64,000 nucleotides of DNA from Turritopsis dohrnii (taxonomy: Eukaryota > Cnidaria > Hydrozoa > Anthoathecata > Oceaniidae): contig BQMF02000598.1 in assembly GCA_027922465.2 (NCBI GenBank), forward strand, positions 1 through 64,000, given 5' to 3'. The notes beneath the pieces were generated by a model that worked only from the letters and a program-made list of their open reading frames with translations, ran no database searches and was not told where the DNA came from. Position 1 is the stretch's first letter. Each line of letters opens with the position of its first letter. Below are positions 1-11,838 of this stretch, in pieces. Made by a program: the position numbers and the translations under genes.

Positions 1-587
1 GATGGCACTGAACATTGTCTAGTTCAACCGATTCATATTCATTTGCGAACGCTAGATAGCTCCTATCCAAATTTAGATTCATTTAGTATTATATCCTCGC
101 CAATGAATCAACGTATTGAAGCGTTTTGGTCAATTTTACAACGCGATCGGATTGGTTGGTGGCGACAACTATTTCAAGATATGGTCGACTTAGAATTATT
201 TACCATTGATGACCCAGTAATGGTGGATTGCATCCGTTTCTGTTACATGAATCTTTTGAGAACTGAGCTTCAAAGTGTCGCCGAAGATTTGAATTCGCAT
301 ATCATATCCCCAAGTCGCTATAATGGTCCTCGAGGACGACCAACACACTGTATTTTCTGCCCCATTTGTACGGTAAAGATGATTTTAAGACAATGGTTAA
401 TGAAGAAGAAATACATGACTTTTACCCAGCTGTAACTACCCAATTGACGGATGTTTCGGAAGAATTCAATGAGTTTGCTAGAATTGTTATTGAATCAGAT
501 GACACTTTGGTTTATCCTCCAAACAATGTACAGGAGGCAACAGAATTGTATATTTGCTTAAGACAAAGAGTTAAAGATTTTTCATAA
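1..587 (+). pseudogene. Integrase-core (DDE) transposon protein, C-terminal fragment, frameshifted
   Basis: Open from the first base in frame 1, so the 5' part lies outside the window. It reads GTEHCLVQPIHIHLR, then SPMNQRIEAFWSILQRDR and WWRQLFQDM. This NQRIE/WW pattern is typical of the integrase-core domain proteins common in cnidarian and fish genomes. From about 340-356 the reading moves to frame 3 (LPHLYGKDDF) and runs to a stop at 585-587. One frameshift therefore separates two otherwise continuous coding pieces, so the copy looks dead. The catalytic residues cannot be judged because the N-terminal half is missing. I call it a transposon remnant rather than a host gene; the exact superfamily is uncertain. 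Confidence 0.75.
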
Positions 588-2902
588 CCTTTCAATTTTC
601 TCATCAAAATCATCTGAGGCTTCAAATAAGTGTCGGTACGCTATAGAGATGTGTCTGAAATCCGTTTATTTTGTCTTTTCGACCTTAACTTTTATTAGCT
701 TTTGTGGGAAGAAGACACGTTATCTAAACTTGATGAAGGCAAAAATAACCAAAGTTTGAATACAAATTAAGAGAATGTCTTTTCATAACCGTTAAAATGT
801 ACAAAATGTATAGTTTTAAATAAACAAAATAAATAAACAAATAAATCTGAAGCAATAAAACATAAGATTTAAAAAAAAATGTTGTTGTGTAATCAATGGG
901 AAAAAAAGAAAACTGGAAGAAAAATATTATCTGCAGATAAAAATATTTCTGGCTATTCACAGTGAAAACAATACAACAGTTTTTTTTTTAAAAAAAACAT
1001 AACTTAATACTATGGTAGTAAATAAAAAAATTATGGTGCCATAACTTTTTTAGCCATAACAATAAGAAAAAAGATCGTAATAAAAACACATCACAAAAAA
1101 AATAAGAAAGAAATAAGAAAAAAACATGCAAAAACAAAACAAAATTCCAACAGCATCAGAAATTAGTCAAAATGTTATTTATTTCAAGTGCCCAACCATA
1201 TTCATAAGGCGAAATAGACAAATTCTTGAAAGTAAACCACAAAAGCGGTTTTCGGTTTTTCTTTCCTTTGCTGGTTGATTTTCTTTATCTTCATTATTGG
1301 TTGAATTATCACACTGGCTTGAAGTGGATTGTTGGTTAGAGAAATATTTATCTAATGCATTTTCTAATATATTATCCATTTTTTTGTTAGAAACAAATAA
1401 ATGCGAATATTCAATGCAAATACAACTGCAGTGTTTATCATATAATCACTCAATGCAAAAACTACACCCCATAAAACAAACTCCCACTATTACAAAACAT
1501 TATTGAATAAAAGATATGTAATGTTTTGAAGCATGAGATTTTTTGGGGTCACATCTTGTACTGGGGGTGTACTTGCAACTTGTTTGATGGCGAAGAGAGA
1601 GAGTGTCAAACATGCAACCCCAACTGTTTAGCCAGTTAAAACTTCAAATACTAATACTCAATTCAATTATAATTGTTAAAATAATTTAAAAAACAAAAAC
1701 AGCTAATAACTATTATGTCAAAGCAACTTACCAGACAAGATTTATCATCCCTTACACTGTTACAGTGTACAGTGTTGCAAGTTACTTAGCCTTTCCTATA
1801 TCATACGAGACTTACAAAATCAACTGATCAAACAAAGAAATCAGTGGTGGTATAAAGAGTTATAAAACTACTCAGCAGCCATCTTGTCAAATCAAGACTC
1901 CTTAGAAAGCCAGATAAAGCATAATACCAATATAAGTTCTAGTTGCTTGCTCTGCCTTGGATAAAAACTTATAACAATGTGCTGCCAGGTTTCTGATCAG
2001 CTTGATAGCTTACTGTTCCATGCTTTTTTACGCTCATTTTGAACCAAACTCCGCTAATTTATTTTCGAGAAGCTCCGTTCTGTTTTTCCGAGAAGCTCCG
2101 TTCATGTTTTTGAGAAGCTCTGTTCATTTTTTTTATTGAGAAGCTTCGTTCACTTTTTGAGAAGCTTTGTTCAATTTTTGAGAAGCTCTGTTCAATTTTT
2201 GAGAAGCTCCGTTTCGATTTATGGGAGGGAGCTTATGACCCCTCAGGGCCATCGTAAGAAGGGATTTCATATGAATGTTGATTGAAAAAAATGAACCCAA
2301 CAATAAATCATTTTACAACACGTCATTCACCATCATCAAAGCACTAGAAAAACCCTGACAAAATTGTTTACAGTCAAATAATATTATTTCATAAGAGACT
2401 GTGTATGACTTAACGCCCTGGGAACGAGATTGGGAGATTATTGAGCTAAAGAAACGTACAAAAAAAACTCGTCCTATCAAACACCTCCAGCTTTCATCTA
2501 CACCGGGCAGAAAAATGCGTTTGCACTGTTTCTACTTACGATGTTTAATTGGCTTATCAACAGGCTTCATTAAAATTTCCGCCACTGCATGATTCCGCCC
2601 AGTGGAAATCCAACTCTAGAAATCCTTGACCAACAAAAAAAGAAAAATAACGATGTAGCGGAATTAACTACAATGCATGGCGGGATTTTGAATAATTTGA
2701 TCATAATGGTAAATCAATAAATTAAGAAATAAAAAAAACAACAACCAATCACTAAATAACAAATATGGTGCATCGGGAGTATCAGTTAATGATGGCGGTT
2801 CTTACTGTGAAACCCTCCCTCTAGTCAGATAAGCATTAAGGCTATAACCTCACCACACGATCTGTTGAATTCCTCATCAGTTTTTGGCCACATAAAAAAA
2901 TC
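588..2902. other. Noncoding AT-rich stretch
   Basis: No convincing gene. It holds A/T-rich low-complexity runs (800-1150), a tandem repeat at 2065-2215 (listed separately) and short unsupported ORFs. One minus-strand ORF (1179-1379, starting MDNILENALDKYFS, polar and acidic) could be a leftover of the neighbouring transposon, but nothing in it is recognisable. Another (2401-2592, plus) has no family resemblance I can name. Confidence 0.5.
2065..2215. repeat. Degenerate tandem repeat, GAGAAGCTCCGTTC unit
   Basis: Seven or so copies of a unit containing GAGAAGCT(C/T)(C/T)GTTC separated by T-rich spacers, period about 22-27 bases. Copies differ by C/T changes and spacer length, so the array is old. 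Confidence 0.85.
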
Positions 2903-3274
2903 TTAAGGTGGTACAACACACCAAATTAGAGGAAATTTGATTAAAAAATCGTTTTTTGTTTTTTCTCGCTAAAGGGTGGTAAAATCATTCAAGAACGCCC
3001 TCAGAAAATTTGAAGGTAAAATAATGACCCTGTCGTGAGTTATAGCCATTTAACTGACAGTGCTTGACCATTTTTTCCCTTAGCAACGAATCACTAAAAT
3101 CTAAATTTGGTTGCTAGGGGCTTTTCTCCATAAAAAAGTGGTCAATTTCCATGGAATTTTCACACCCTACAAGCTTAATATATCTATTATGCTTTGAGTG
3201 CAGAAGACTATTGCTCCAAACCCCCCAACACACGTTTTTCATGAGTTGCTGTTCTGTGGTTGTGAAGATTGAAT

Positions 3275-3708
3275 TGGTGAGTGAGTTGAATTGAATTTAT
3301 TTCCTTACAAGGAGGAGACCATCCTAATAGCAGTAGCTAAGCAAGAGGATGGCCACCTGAAAAATAATACAGCACAAAAAAGAGTATATACAAAACAAAA
3401 TAATGACAGTTTTCATCATCTAAGTATATTTCCCAATGTAAAAATTGTGTGCCAGTGATTTTAATTTCATATACGATATATCAGCTAGATTTAATAAAGG
3501 GTAATGTTTCTGCAACCTATTCCATTGATGAATTGAAAGCCGTGTCAGGGAATTTAATCCAAAAATATTTGTGTTGACATTTGATAGAGTTAGAAGGCCT
3601 AAGGAGTTACCTCTTGTACCATATGAATACTGTGTTTTATTGAAATTAAGAGTTTCCAAAGTGTCAGTGGGTGAAAATGTTTTTGTGCTTTCTTCTTTAG
3701 TTTTGATG
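3275..3708 (-). mobile_element. 3' tail of a non-LTR retrotransposon (LINE) nested in the MULE leader
   Basis: On the minus strand this reads QYSYGTRGNSLGLLTLSN, then IFGLNSLTRLSIHQWN. That is the C-terminal end of a LINE ORF2, matching the equivalent region of the LINE at 27938-31283 (FNTRGKSMGTLS...SITCWN). Downstream on the same strand come the typical 3' UTR words 'GGATGGTCTCCTCC' and 'AAATAAATTCAATTCAA', then a short CTCA-rich tail. Only the last 80 or so residues and the UTR survive, as expected for 5'-truncated LINE insertion. It lies inside the MULE inverted repeats. Confidence 0.75.
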
Positions 3709-3742
3709 TTTTATTGGTTTTTTATTATTATTCAAGTAAACA

Positions 3743-5548
3743 ATGCCAAATACTAATAAACAAAATAAAGCTAGAAAGAAGAAAAGAAAGTGGAATGGTG
3801 TTGTGCCATCAAAATATCGGAAATTGAATCCTGATACTGACTGTTTTGATGATGACGTTGCTGCTCCTTCTGAGAATGTCTCATGTGCAAGTTCAAGGAA
3901 ACTTGATATTGATTTGACTTCTGAACAATGTGATCCCAATGACTATTTTATTGCAATCCACTTCAGTCTTTTGAGCAACTTAATTAAGGAAACATTCTGC
4001 CCAAATTGTTTGGAAGCTCCTATGAGGCTTGTTGATCTAGCCGATTCTCGTAAAGGTTTTTGCCATTTGTTGGAATTGAAATGTACTATTTGTAGTTATT
4101 CCAAAAGTTTTCGAACATCCCCTGTAGCAGAAAGTGGAGTTGGTGTAGACGAAACAAAAGCAGTCAACAAAAAACAGAACAGAAGTGCTGCTGTAAAACC
4201 GTTTGAAATAAATTTACGTGCTGTCATTGCATTGCGAGAAATGGGTGCCGGCCATGAATCCATGAAAACATTCTCATTGTGTACGAACATGAACTGCCTT
4301 TCAGCTAATGGTTATAACAGAATAAGAAAGACTGCTTTGATGGCTTACAAATCTGCTGCTGAGAAAAGTATGCTGAAAGCGGCTTTGGAAGCAAAACCTG
4401 TCAACGATGATACTGGAAGCCCAAAGCAAACAAGGGTATCAATCGACGGCTCATGGCAAAAAAGAGGGCACATATCGATGAATGGTGTTGTGACAGCAAT
4501 GTCAGGTGACAAATGTATTGATGTTGCTGTCTTAACCAAATACTGTAATGGCTGCAAGATGTGGAAATCAAAAAAAGGTACACCTGCCTACCAGTGCTGG
4601 TTATTGGAGCACCAATGTGATATAAACCATGAAGCGTCATCAGGTAGCATGGAATCATCTGGAGCAGTAACCATGTTCAAAAGATCAATAGAGAAGAACC
4701 AATTGATCTATAAAGAATATCTTGGAGATGGGGACACATCCTCTTTCAATGATGTTTTGAATGCTGAACCCTACAAACATTATGGCATCGAACCAGTGAA
4801 ACTAGAGTGTGTGGGGCATGTGCAGAAACGGCTTGGAACACGTTTGCGAAACCTCATCAAGGCGCATAAAGGAACTAGGCAACCTTTGTCAGGCAAAGGT
4901 AAACTTACAGAAAAAATAATCAATTCCATGCAGAATTACTATGGTCTTGCCATAAGATCTAATGTTGGAAACCTATACGCAATGAAGAAAGCTGTATATG
5001 CAATTTTATTCCACTTTACTGATTTCCCGGATGCTTACACTCGCCACAAGTTCTGTCCTCGCGGTAGCGACAGCTGGTGCAAGTACTGGGCTCTCAACCA
5101 AAAGGATTACAAGCCCAAGTCTTCTATCCCTATTTGGATAAAGGGCTTAATCTTGCCAATCATAAAAGATCTACAATCAGATGAGCTCCTATCCAAATGT
5201 TTACATGGCGTGACACAAAATGCCAATGAAGCCCTAAATGGCATTATTTGGTCTCGCGTTCCTAAAAGAGTTTTTGTTGGTAAGCCCACACTGGAAATGG
5301 GTGTTTATTCAGCTGTAATAGCGTATAATGATGGTGCTAAAGGTGTGTTAGATGTCTTGAAATTGTTTGGTTTGTCTGGGTTTGTTTCTGAAGTTTCTGC
5401 TTTGAAAGAGAATAAAATACGCATAACCCGGATGAAGAGGAAGTCTGCAGACAGTGGAAAGAAAAGGAGAAAAACTTTAAGAACCATTAAAAAGGGATAT
5501 ATTGATGAGGAAAAGGCAAAGGATAGCTATATTGCTGGTGGTTTTTAA
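3743..5548 (+). CDS. Mutator-like element transposase, 601 aa, apparently intact
   Basis: Single-exon ORF from ATG to TAA. It starts with a basic, nuclear-localisation-like N-terminus (KARKKKRKW). A Cys-rich zinc-binding part follows (CPNC around residues 87-90, later CTIC). The RNase-H-like catalytic core has candidate acidic residues D235 (VSIDGSW), D329/D331 (LGDGDTSSF) and E496 (NANEALNGIIW). A second Cys/His cluster (CNGCKMW...HQC) lies inside the core, as in MULE transposases. The C-terminus is basic (RMKRKSADSGKKRRK). This layout fits the Mutator-like transposase domain family common in cnidarians and arthropods. No stop or frameshift interrupts it, so the copy may be recent. Function: cut-and-paste transposition at the terminal repeats described for the element. 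Confidence 0.92.
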   Translation: MPNTNKQNKARKKKRKWNGVVPSKYRKLNPDTDCFDDDVAAPSENVSCASSRKLDIDLTSEQCDPNDYFIAIHFSLLSNLIKETFCPNCLEAPMRLVDLADSRKGFCHLLELKCTICSYSKSFRTSPVAESGVGVDETKAVNKKQNRSAAVKPFEINLRAVIALREMGAGHESMKTFSLCTNMNCLSANGYNRIRKTALMAYKSAAEKSMLKAALEAKPVNDDTGSPKQTRVSIDGSWQKRGHISMNGVVTAMSGDKCIDVAVLTKYCNGCKMWKSKKGTPAYQCWLLEHQCDINHEASSGSMESSGAVTMFKRSIEKNQLIYKEYLGDGDTSSFNDVLNAEPYKHYGIEPVKLECVGHVQKRLGTRLRNLIKAHKGTRQPLSGKGKLTEKIINSMQNYYGLAIRSNVGNLYAMKKAVYAILFHFTDFPDAYTRHKFCPRGSDSWCKYWALNQKDYKPKSSIPIWIKGLILPIIKDLQSDELLSKCLHGVTQNANEALNGIIWSRVPKRVFVGKPTLEMGVYSAVIAYNDGAKGVLDVLKLFGLSGFVSEVSALKENKIRITRMKRKSADSGKKRRKTLRTIKKGYIDEEKAKDSYIAGGF

Positions 5549-6207
5549 AGTTTCCAGTGAATTTTTACTATATAGCTAGGATGTTAGTGATTTATTTTGT
5601 TTAACAGCATTTTTCTCAATTCCACATTTTTTGCTTTCTTTGAAAATTCAAAACAGGATTTCTCAAGAACCACTCAATCAATTTATCTCAAATTTTGAGG
5701 ACATGTTTCTGAGACCCTCATAATCCAATTAACAGATAGGTTTTGGAAGTTAGGCTCAAAATGGTCAGATTTTGAACTTTTTGTCAGCATTTTTAGCAAA
5801 AATTCAGAATTTTTTTAAAAATATTACGACATGTGCCATATTATTTTTTTGAATTTGTAATTTTCAAAACCCATCTGTTAAATGTTTAAGTACAACACCT
5901 TTGATATGTGTGTGAAGTTTAAAGTCATTTGATGGGGCCTTTCTGGAGATATCATGTTTTGAATTTTGCACCGAAAACAGGGTTTTTTGGTCTTATTTCT
6001 GCCATTATGGATTAAGAGTTGTTGAAAAAAAATTTTTTTTTGATTTTTTCTTTTTTTTATATTTAGTACTTTTGATTTGCAGTATATGATTCATGATTAA
6101 CAGCATATTTGAAAAAAAAGTCAAAAAGTGTGTTGTACCACCTTAACAATTTATGAAAAGGAGATTCTAACGGAATGGGATTTCTTAATTTTGTTTTTGT
6201 ATTTTTT

Positions 6208-9200
6208 TTACACTATTTGACAATCTTTCTTTCGATGGTCGTTTTTATTTTGGTTTGAGACTTTCGATTGTCTTTGCAACAAGTCTGGTCTAACACGTTC
6301 AATTTCGCTCATCATAAGTTGAAACGCTTCGTGTACGTTGAAACCAGTCTAAACAGGAAGTACCATAGTATGAATAATATACTTAACAACAATTGTTGCA
6401 GAAAAGTCTACCCAATCCACATCCTTCTTTAGAAGGGGTATATTTTAGATTTGGGGAAATGAAAACATTTGCACAACAGGAAGATGAGGTATTCCATTTG
6501 GAAAGCATTTTACTAGACCTGTATTCCTACTGAAGAAACACAGACTTTTCGATGAATCCATTTCCCAGCAAGCATACTTTTGTAAGTTAAATTTTTTAAA
6601 AAATATTTAAAGACATTGGGTTATAAATAAACACTGTTATGATGGCAAGCCAAGGGTCTGTAAGATCTTTCAAGCTGGTCTGAGTTTTCCATGTTATATT
6701 CAAGCAGTAAACTTAGCGCATCATCGTAGAGGTTTTTTGTACTCACCTTCGCAGAGGTTTCGATGTACGGCACTTTTAACGACTCTGCATACTCTTCAGC
6801 GCTCTCATGAGAAATATCGCGTTCTTCTTCTAAATCCTAAATGAAACAACCATAGCTAACTGTGGTCAATTTCACCTTGTTACTTTGTATGCAAGGTCAT
6901 GAGTTTAATTTTGAACTTTTAAATTGAATCATGTTTATTTACTGTTGGTCTTATACACATTTGATCTTTTGGACAACAGGTGTTGGAAATAAGGACAGTT
7001 TTATGCGGTCGTGTAATCGCCGTGTCGAATCAGACTGGTCGAATTAAACTTCGGCAATTCGACCGTATAAAGAGAAAATAAATAAAGATCGACATAATGA
7101 ATGAAGTGTAACAGACCTTGCCGGAGAAAACGGCAATGGCATTACTTTATACAGCCGGTTCAATAACAATAAATTCAATAACAACTTAATAGAATTTCGA
7201 GAAAAAAATGCACGAAATGACAGTCAAGATGGACCTTGGAACTACCAATCATGCATGATTGAACCGCTTATAAATATTAAAATAAATAAATACATGCTTT
7301 AATCAGGTACATGTGAGCAAGGCAATAAATTCATGCGATATTTATGTGACTGTGTGTGAAGTAGTCATGTTGAATTTGATGTTCAGGAACAAAATTTTTA
7401 TAAAGTATAACTGTCGCATTTTCCCTAGATTTCACCTGAAAGTAGTTTACTTTGACACGGCAGTATGAAACTGTCCTAAGTGCAGACTTACCGGTAAAAA
7501 ATGAAAGTCAACAATAAATCTATCGTAGAGGAATATTTATCAAACGTGTAGTTCATCTTACAGTTTGAAAGCATCAAAACTTCATGGTGTAAACCTTGTA
7601 AAATTTGTTTGGGTAAGTGAGGGTTAGGTTCAACCGATGCCTCGTTCTTTCAGACTACCTTATCGGGGATAATGTCGTCGAGGAAAAGTGACGAAATGTT
7701 TGCTTCGTGACGAAAATTTTCCCTGACGAAAAGTTTGAAAAAGTGAAATTTACAAGAAAGTATTAGTAAAATTTTGCAAAATGACGAAATTTTCCCCGAC
7801 GAAATTATTCCCGACATTTTAAGAAGTTTTAACCAAATAGTTTGATGCTTTCAAATTGTTAGATGAACCATGGACACACTTCAAAATAAAAAGTTTCTTT
7901 TGCAAGTAAAAAAAACTCACTTTTTTATTACCAACAACTATCATAGGAATCTTTTGTATATTAGGTCTCGTGTCATTTGAAGGAGAGATTTTGCTACGTA
8001 ACGATTTTAAGTCATTCCAGCTAACTAAAGAATTTATTGCGTATAAAATCATGAACGCGTCGCCTGTCGATAACGACGAATCCAAAAATGTCGTGAACTC
8101 CTCCTGGCCGGCTGTATCAACAATTTCCACGTGGTGTTGTCGACCTTTGTACGACATCTGAAAAACGAACAACTTCCTGCAGTAGACTGTTTCTCTCTAA
8201 TTCGAATACTCAAGGGACGAAAAATCTTTCCATTTATGGAAAGAGTTCGAATTACGGAGGTTCATTTAGAAAAAATTAATTGATAATGACAGACCATGAA
8301 ATTCGTTCGAATTAAAGAGAATTCGAATTTGAAAGTTCGAATTATGGAGATTCGACTTATGTAAAATACATCTCACTAAAATATTTCACTTTTCTTCTTT
8401 TCTAATGAAATTGAGAATGTTTTATGGGGTATTATATAAAGTGTCTTACCACGGTGTTATACGTCTCCTCTAAAAAACAAAGCAAATATTAGTTAATCGA
8501 GACAAAATCAAGGAATAGAACAATTTTATTTTAAAAATTTTGAAAATTAACAAATTTATTTTGAATATTATGATGGAGTTGGTGCAAGTTTAACATGGAA
8601 ACAACATGTTTATCATTCGGAAATAAGATGAACTTTTTCTTTAAAGTAACGAACTGTTAGTTGCGAGACTGGACGTCAGCCTTCTACGAGAAAATCTCTA
8701 CGGGAGGAGAGCCAACTATTTGTATACTTTGTTCGCCATTTTGTTTTTAGCCACCTGATCATTCCCAGACCATAAGTACTCGGAATATTCCAGCAACAAT
8801 GTCCAGAATCATTTCTATATGACGTGCTCTCTCTGCTCAGTTTGCAATTTATTAAATAACTCATGTGGAGGAGTGCATATTGCGAGATTGTAAAGTTTTT
8901 AAGCCGCTCTCCTTACTTAGCATTAATGATGTAAGATCCGAAAATAACATTCAACTGCACGATAGTTTATCGCTTTGATCGTTTTATTTATTTCACTCTT
9001 GGAAAAACGAAAGTGAAAGTGTAAGTGAAGCGTTTTCCGCCAACATACATCACTCCTCAAAATATGACGTCATAACGCCACAACGCATCAACAAGTGATC
9101 AGGTATTGTGCGTTATTTTTTTCAATTCAAAACTTTAGTTTCCCGATAATTCCGAATGCACCGGTCTAAATTAACTGGTTTTGCTTTATAATAATTATCT

Positions 9201-9627
9201 GCTGGAATCACTAATGTGACGGTAAGCTATCGGAATAACTTCAAAACGTTAGAAGATGTTTATAATGCAGTAATCAGCTCGGTAAAACTATCATGCGGAA
9301 CGGAAAACGTCTTGTCAGACTAGGAATATTAGAAGAACTCATTTACCTTTGCAGGAATCAGTTTCCGATGGAGAAAGTTGAAAGAAAACATTAAAACTTA
9401 CCCATGGTTGGATCGTAATACTAAAAAGAAAAAATGAAGTTTAATTTCAAAGAAAACATTTGTAGGACGAAAGAAGAAACCACGTCATCTTTACGTCAGA
9501 GAAAGGTCGGAGTTTGACGTGACGGATGAATAGACGAACATACTTCTGTGAACTCATTTTTTAAGAATCTGATGGTAACACAACTTTTTCCCACTCCACC
9601 GCTTCCAACTACACAAATACGAAGCAT
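6208..9627 (-). CDS. Ras-family small GTPase, 196 aa, six exons
   Basis: Exons on the minus strand: 9627-9544, 9420-9402 (19 nt), 8469-8450 (20 nt), 8157-7921, 6836-6747, 6348-6208; all junctions GT-AG and phases agree. The joined protein has every Ras signature. G1 is GSGGVGKS (residues 8-15). Switch I is YYDPTMEETY. G3 is DTAGQEEF (55-62). G4 is NKKD, split across the exon 4/5 junction. G5 is ETSAK (146-150). A basic hypervariable tail ends in CQIV, a CAAX prenylation box, so it should be a membrane-anchored GTP switch. The start is the first ATG, giving a very short N-terminus as in Ras/Rap. The subfamily is unclear: it resembles Ras and Rap equally. A MITE lies 51 bp upstream of the ATG and a MULE 61 bp downstream of the stop. 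Confidence 0.92.
7668..7815. repeat. Imperfect hairpin element in intron 4 of the Ras-like gene
   Basis: TATCGGGGATAATGTCGTCG at 7660-7680 is mirrored by the inverted CCCCGACGAAATTATTCCCG at 7792-7813. The arms contain repeated GACGAAAA words. It looks like a small nonautonomous element. A GGGTTAGG word lies just outside at about 7620. Confidence 0.5.
8183..8360. repeat. Decayed TTCGAATTA-rich MITE in intron 3 of the Ras-like gene
   Basis: Begins CAGTAGACTG, followed by TAATTCGAATACTCAAGGGA and several TTCGAATTA words. These are the words found at the ends of the pogo-type element at 13384-14139. The right end is degenerate. Probably a related, shorter copy. Confidence 0.45.
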
Positions 9628-9677
9628 TTTTCTTGATTAGTTCATTTTGTTTCTCATCTAAAAATATCGAGACAGAT

Positions 9678-9790
9678 CCCAGTGAGCAAAATCTTCAAAA
9701 AGTCACCACAACGGAGAGCCTTTGTGTGTAGATTTCTACAGAAATGCACTCCTTTCATAGTCATTTTTTAAAAAATGTGCCGGCTGTGGG
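9678..9790. repeat. ~115-bp hairpin MITE, copy 1 of 7
   Basis: Starts CCCAGTGAGCAAAAT and ends ATGTGCCGGCTGTGGG. The inner part is ...AGTCACCACAACGGAGAGCC and TACAGAAATGCACTCCTTTC. Same layout as the copies near 15068, 18817, 52775, 53328, 54975 and 56305. Lies 51 bp upstream of the Ras-like start codon, where a promoter or 5' UTR is expected. Confidence 0.7.
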
Positions 9791-11838
9791 ATTTGTTAAA
9801 GAAGTCCCTGTTTGATCATCGGAGGGTTATTTTAACTATGATGTTAGCAACAACCAATAAGAAAACACTCCCCAGAAGTAACCATAGTAACCAAAGTAAA
9901 ATTGCAGAATTATTTTACTATCTAAAAACATATTAGAAATTTCTCGCATGCATGTAATTGAAGTAATCCATCAAGTCTTCCACGGAACACTTTTCTCCAC
10001 AGTTATTCTTTTACAAGAATACTAAAAATTTGATTATTTTTACAGGAATTTTAATTGTGAGCCTCGAATATTCTTAACATATCATTATATGCTTGATAAG
10101 AAGACCAACTTATAATATATATAGACATGGACAAAAGTAGAATGCTTATTCCGATAAAATTATTTCAACACCATCTATTTCCTAAATGTGAACCTGAGTG
10201 ATATTCTTACAATATTCTTAAATATTGGACCATTCTCAGCCTAAATATTCTTATAAAGTAAATTCTTATAAAAAAAACCGGCACAAACGACTTTTATTCG
10301 ACGTCTAACCATGTGCCGTTTCCCCAACGTCAGCTTGCATATTTACGACCGACGGACTAACCCACAAATGCTAAAAATAAAACGACCAAACTTTTCTACC
10401 AACTGTGTAAACAGCTCCTCTTTAATAGACATGCAATTCTCATCCTACGATGTTGCTACTTGGTTGAAACCACTTTCTTACATGTTTCTGAATTATTAAG
10501 TAAGTTCTGTAAAGATCTCAAGAAAGTACTTTAACATCCTCCTGATAATCAGATTCCATGTTTTTCGTGAACAAAGGAAAGTTTAATTCAGATAGAAGCT
10601 GTTACGATGAAGTTCGACAAAATGACAGTTAACAAGACATTAAAGCCAGTAGTATATCTTTAAAGAAAATACACATCTCATTTGGAACAAACCCAGCAAG
10701 CTAGAGTCACTCGAACGATATTTGAAAACAACAGATTAGTGAAAAAACAACCTTGTAAAAAATGTTTTAAAAAACGCAGATGGATATGCGAATTAAAATC
10801 GTCTTTTTTATAACTTTTGACAATTCTAACTTTCTAGTTAAGTACGTTCCACTTAATCTGTTTAGCTGGAGACATAATAGGAATTAAGAAAAAGTAAAAA
10901 AAACAGTCATAAAAAAAACAGTCATAAAAAGTTCGATTTTCCTTACAATACTAGATTTTGTTTTTCAAAATTTTGAAGAAATTTTCATGTTTCCGTTACA
11001 CATTCTTTCAGATATGAAATATTTAGTAAGAAATGTTCCCAATGTAACAGAACTTACAGGATCTGTTTAATTTATGGCGAGTTTTGTTTTTAAAGTATTT
11101 CTTATTCCAATTAACGTCATGGAATTCCATTTGCCTTACTAGATTGGACATTTCACATAGTTTCATAGGTTACCATGAGATGATTGAGACAAAACTTGCT
11201 TATAAATAAGATTCTTACTGAAATCACTTTTGCTGATGGAAAAGTATTTCAGAGAAACTTTTGCGATGGTTCATGTGGTTCTTTTCAATCATACTTTATA
11301 TGATTTACTTTGATCCAGGAATAAGTCTATAAGTTATTTGGGGTTACTCTTTTCACGGTCCCCTGGCAACGTAAAATGCAAAAATGTTGCAAAAACTCTT
11401 CAAATCTAGTAAAAAAACCATTACAGTTCCAAAAAATTTCATTTAAAATCCTTTTAAAACAAGCTTTTTAAAACTAGACTTTGTAAGGTCTCCCAGATCG
11501 AGGATTTTTTAGAATTATCTGAAACAGCGTACACTCGATGATTTTCTCAAAGGCAGTTTATGAGAACTACAAGCGCTCCCGATTCAGAATGTCCTATTTA
11601 TAAATGCCGATCAGAATCTAAGCTTTAATTTACCACTTCCAGACCTAAATAATGTTCATACCATTCTCCAGTCATAGGAAATAAAAATTCTGTAGAAATA
11701 AAAACAGTACATATTTTTGTTTTTCTTCAAGTATGTTAAGTTACAAATAATCACCAAAACAAAATGAATGGCCGATGCTCGTCTATATGGCATCATGTAG
11801 AAAAGATTCGAAATTAAATATACGGTTTTCCATGTTAC

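Larger units (their letters stand above)
2903..6146 (+). mobile_element. Mutator-like DNA transposon (MULE) with terminal inverted repeats
   Basis: The ends are exact inverted repeats: TTAAGGTGGTACAACACAC at 2903-2921, and its reverse complement at 6128-6146. Between them lies one long transposase ORF (3743-5548). A short noncoding leader holds a nested LINE fragment. No 8-10 bp target-site duplication is visible at the edges (AAAAAAATC left, CAATTTATG right), so the element may have lost it or the true ends differ by a few bases. Its right end lies 61 bp from the stop codon of the Ras-like gene on the opposite strand. Confidence 0.85.

Noticed and set aside
3697..4658. Several minus-strand ORFs inside the MULE
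   Set aside because: Shadows of the transposase reading frame with no family resemblance.
6747..9627. RAB or RHO family assignment for the small GTPase
   Set aside because: It has a CAAX end and Ras-type switch I (YDPTxEE), not the double-Cys end of Rabs or the Rho insert.
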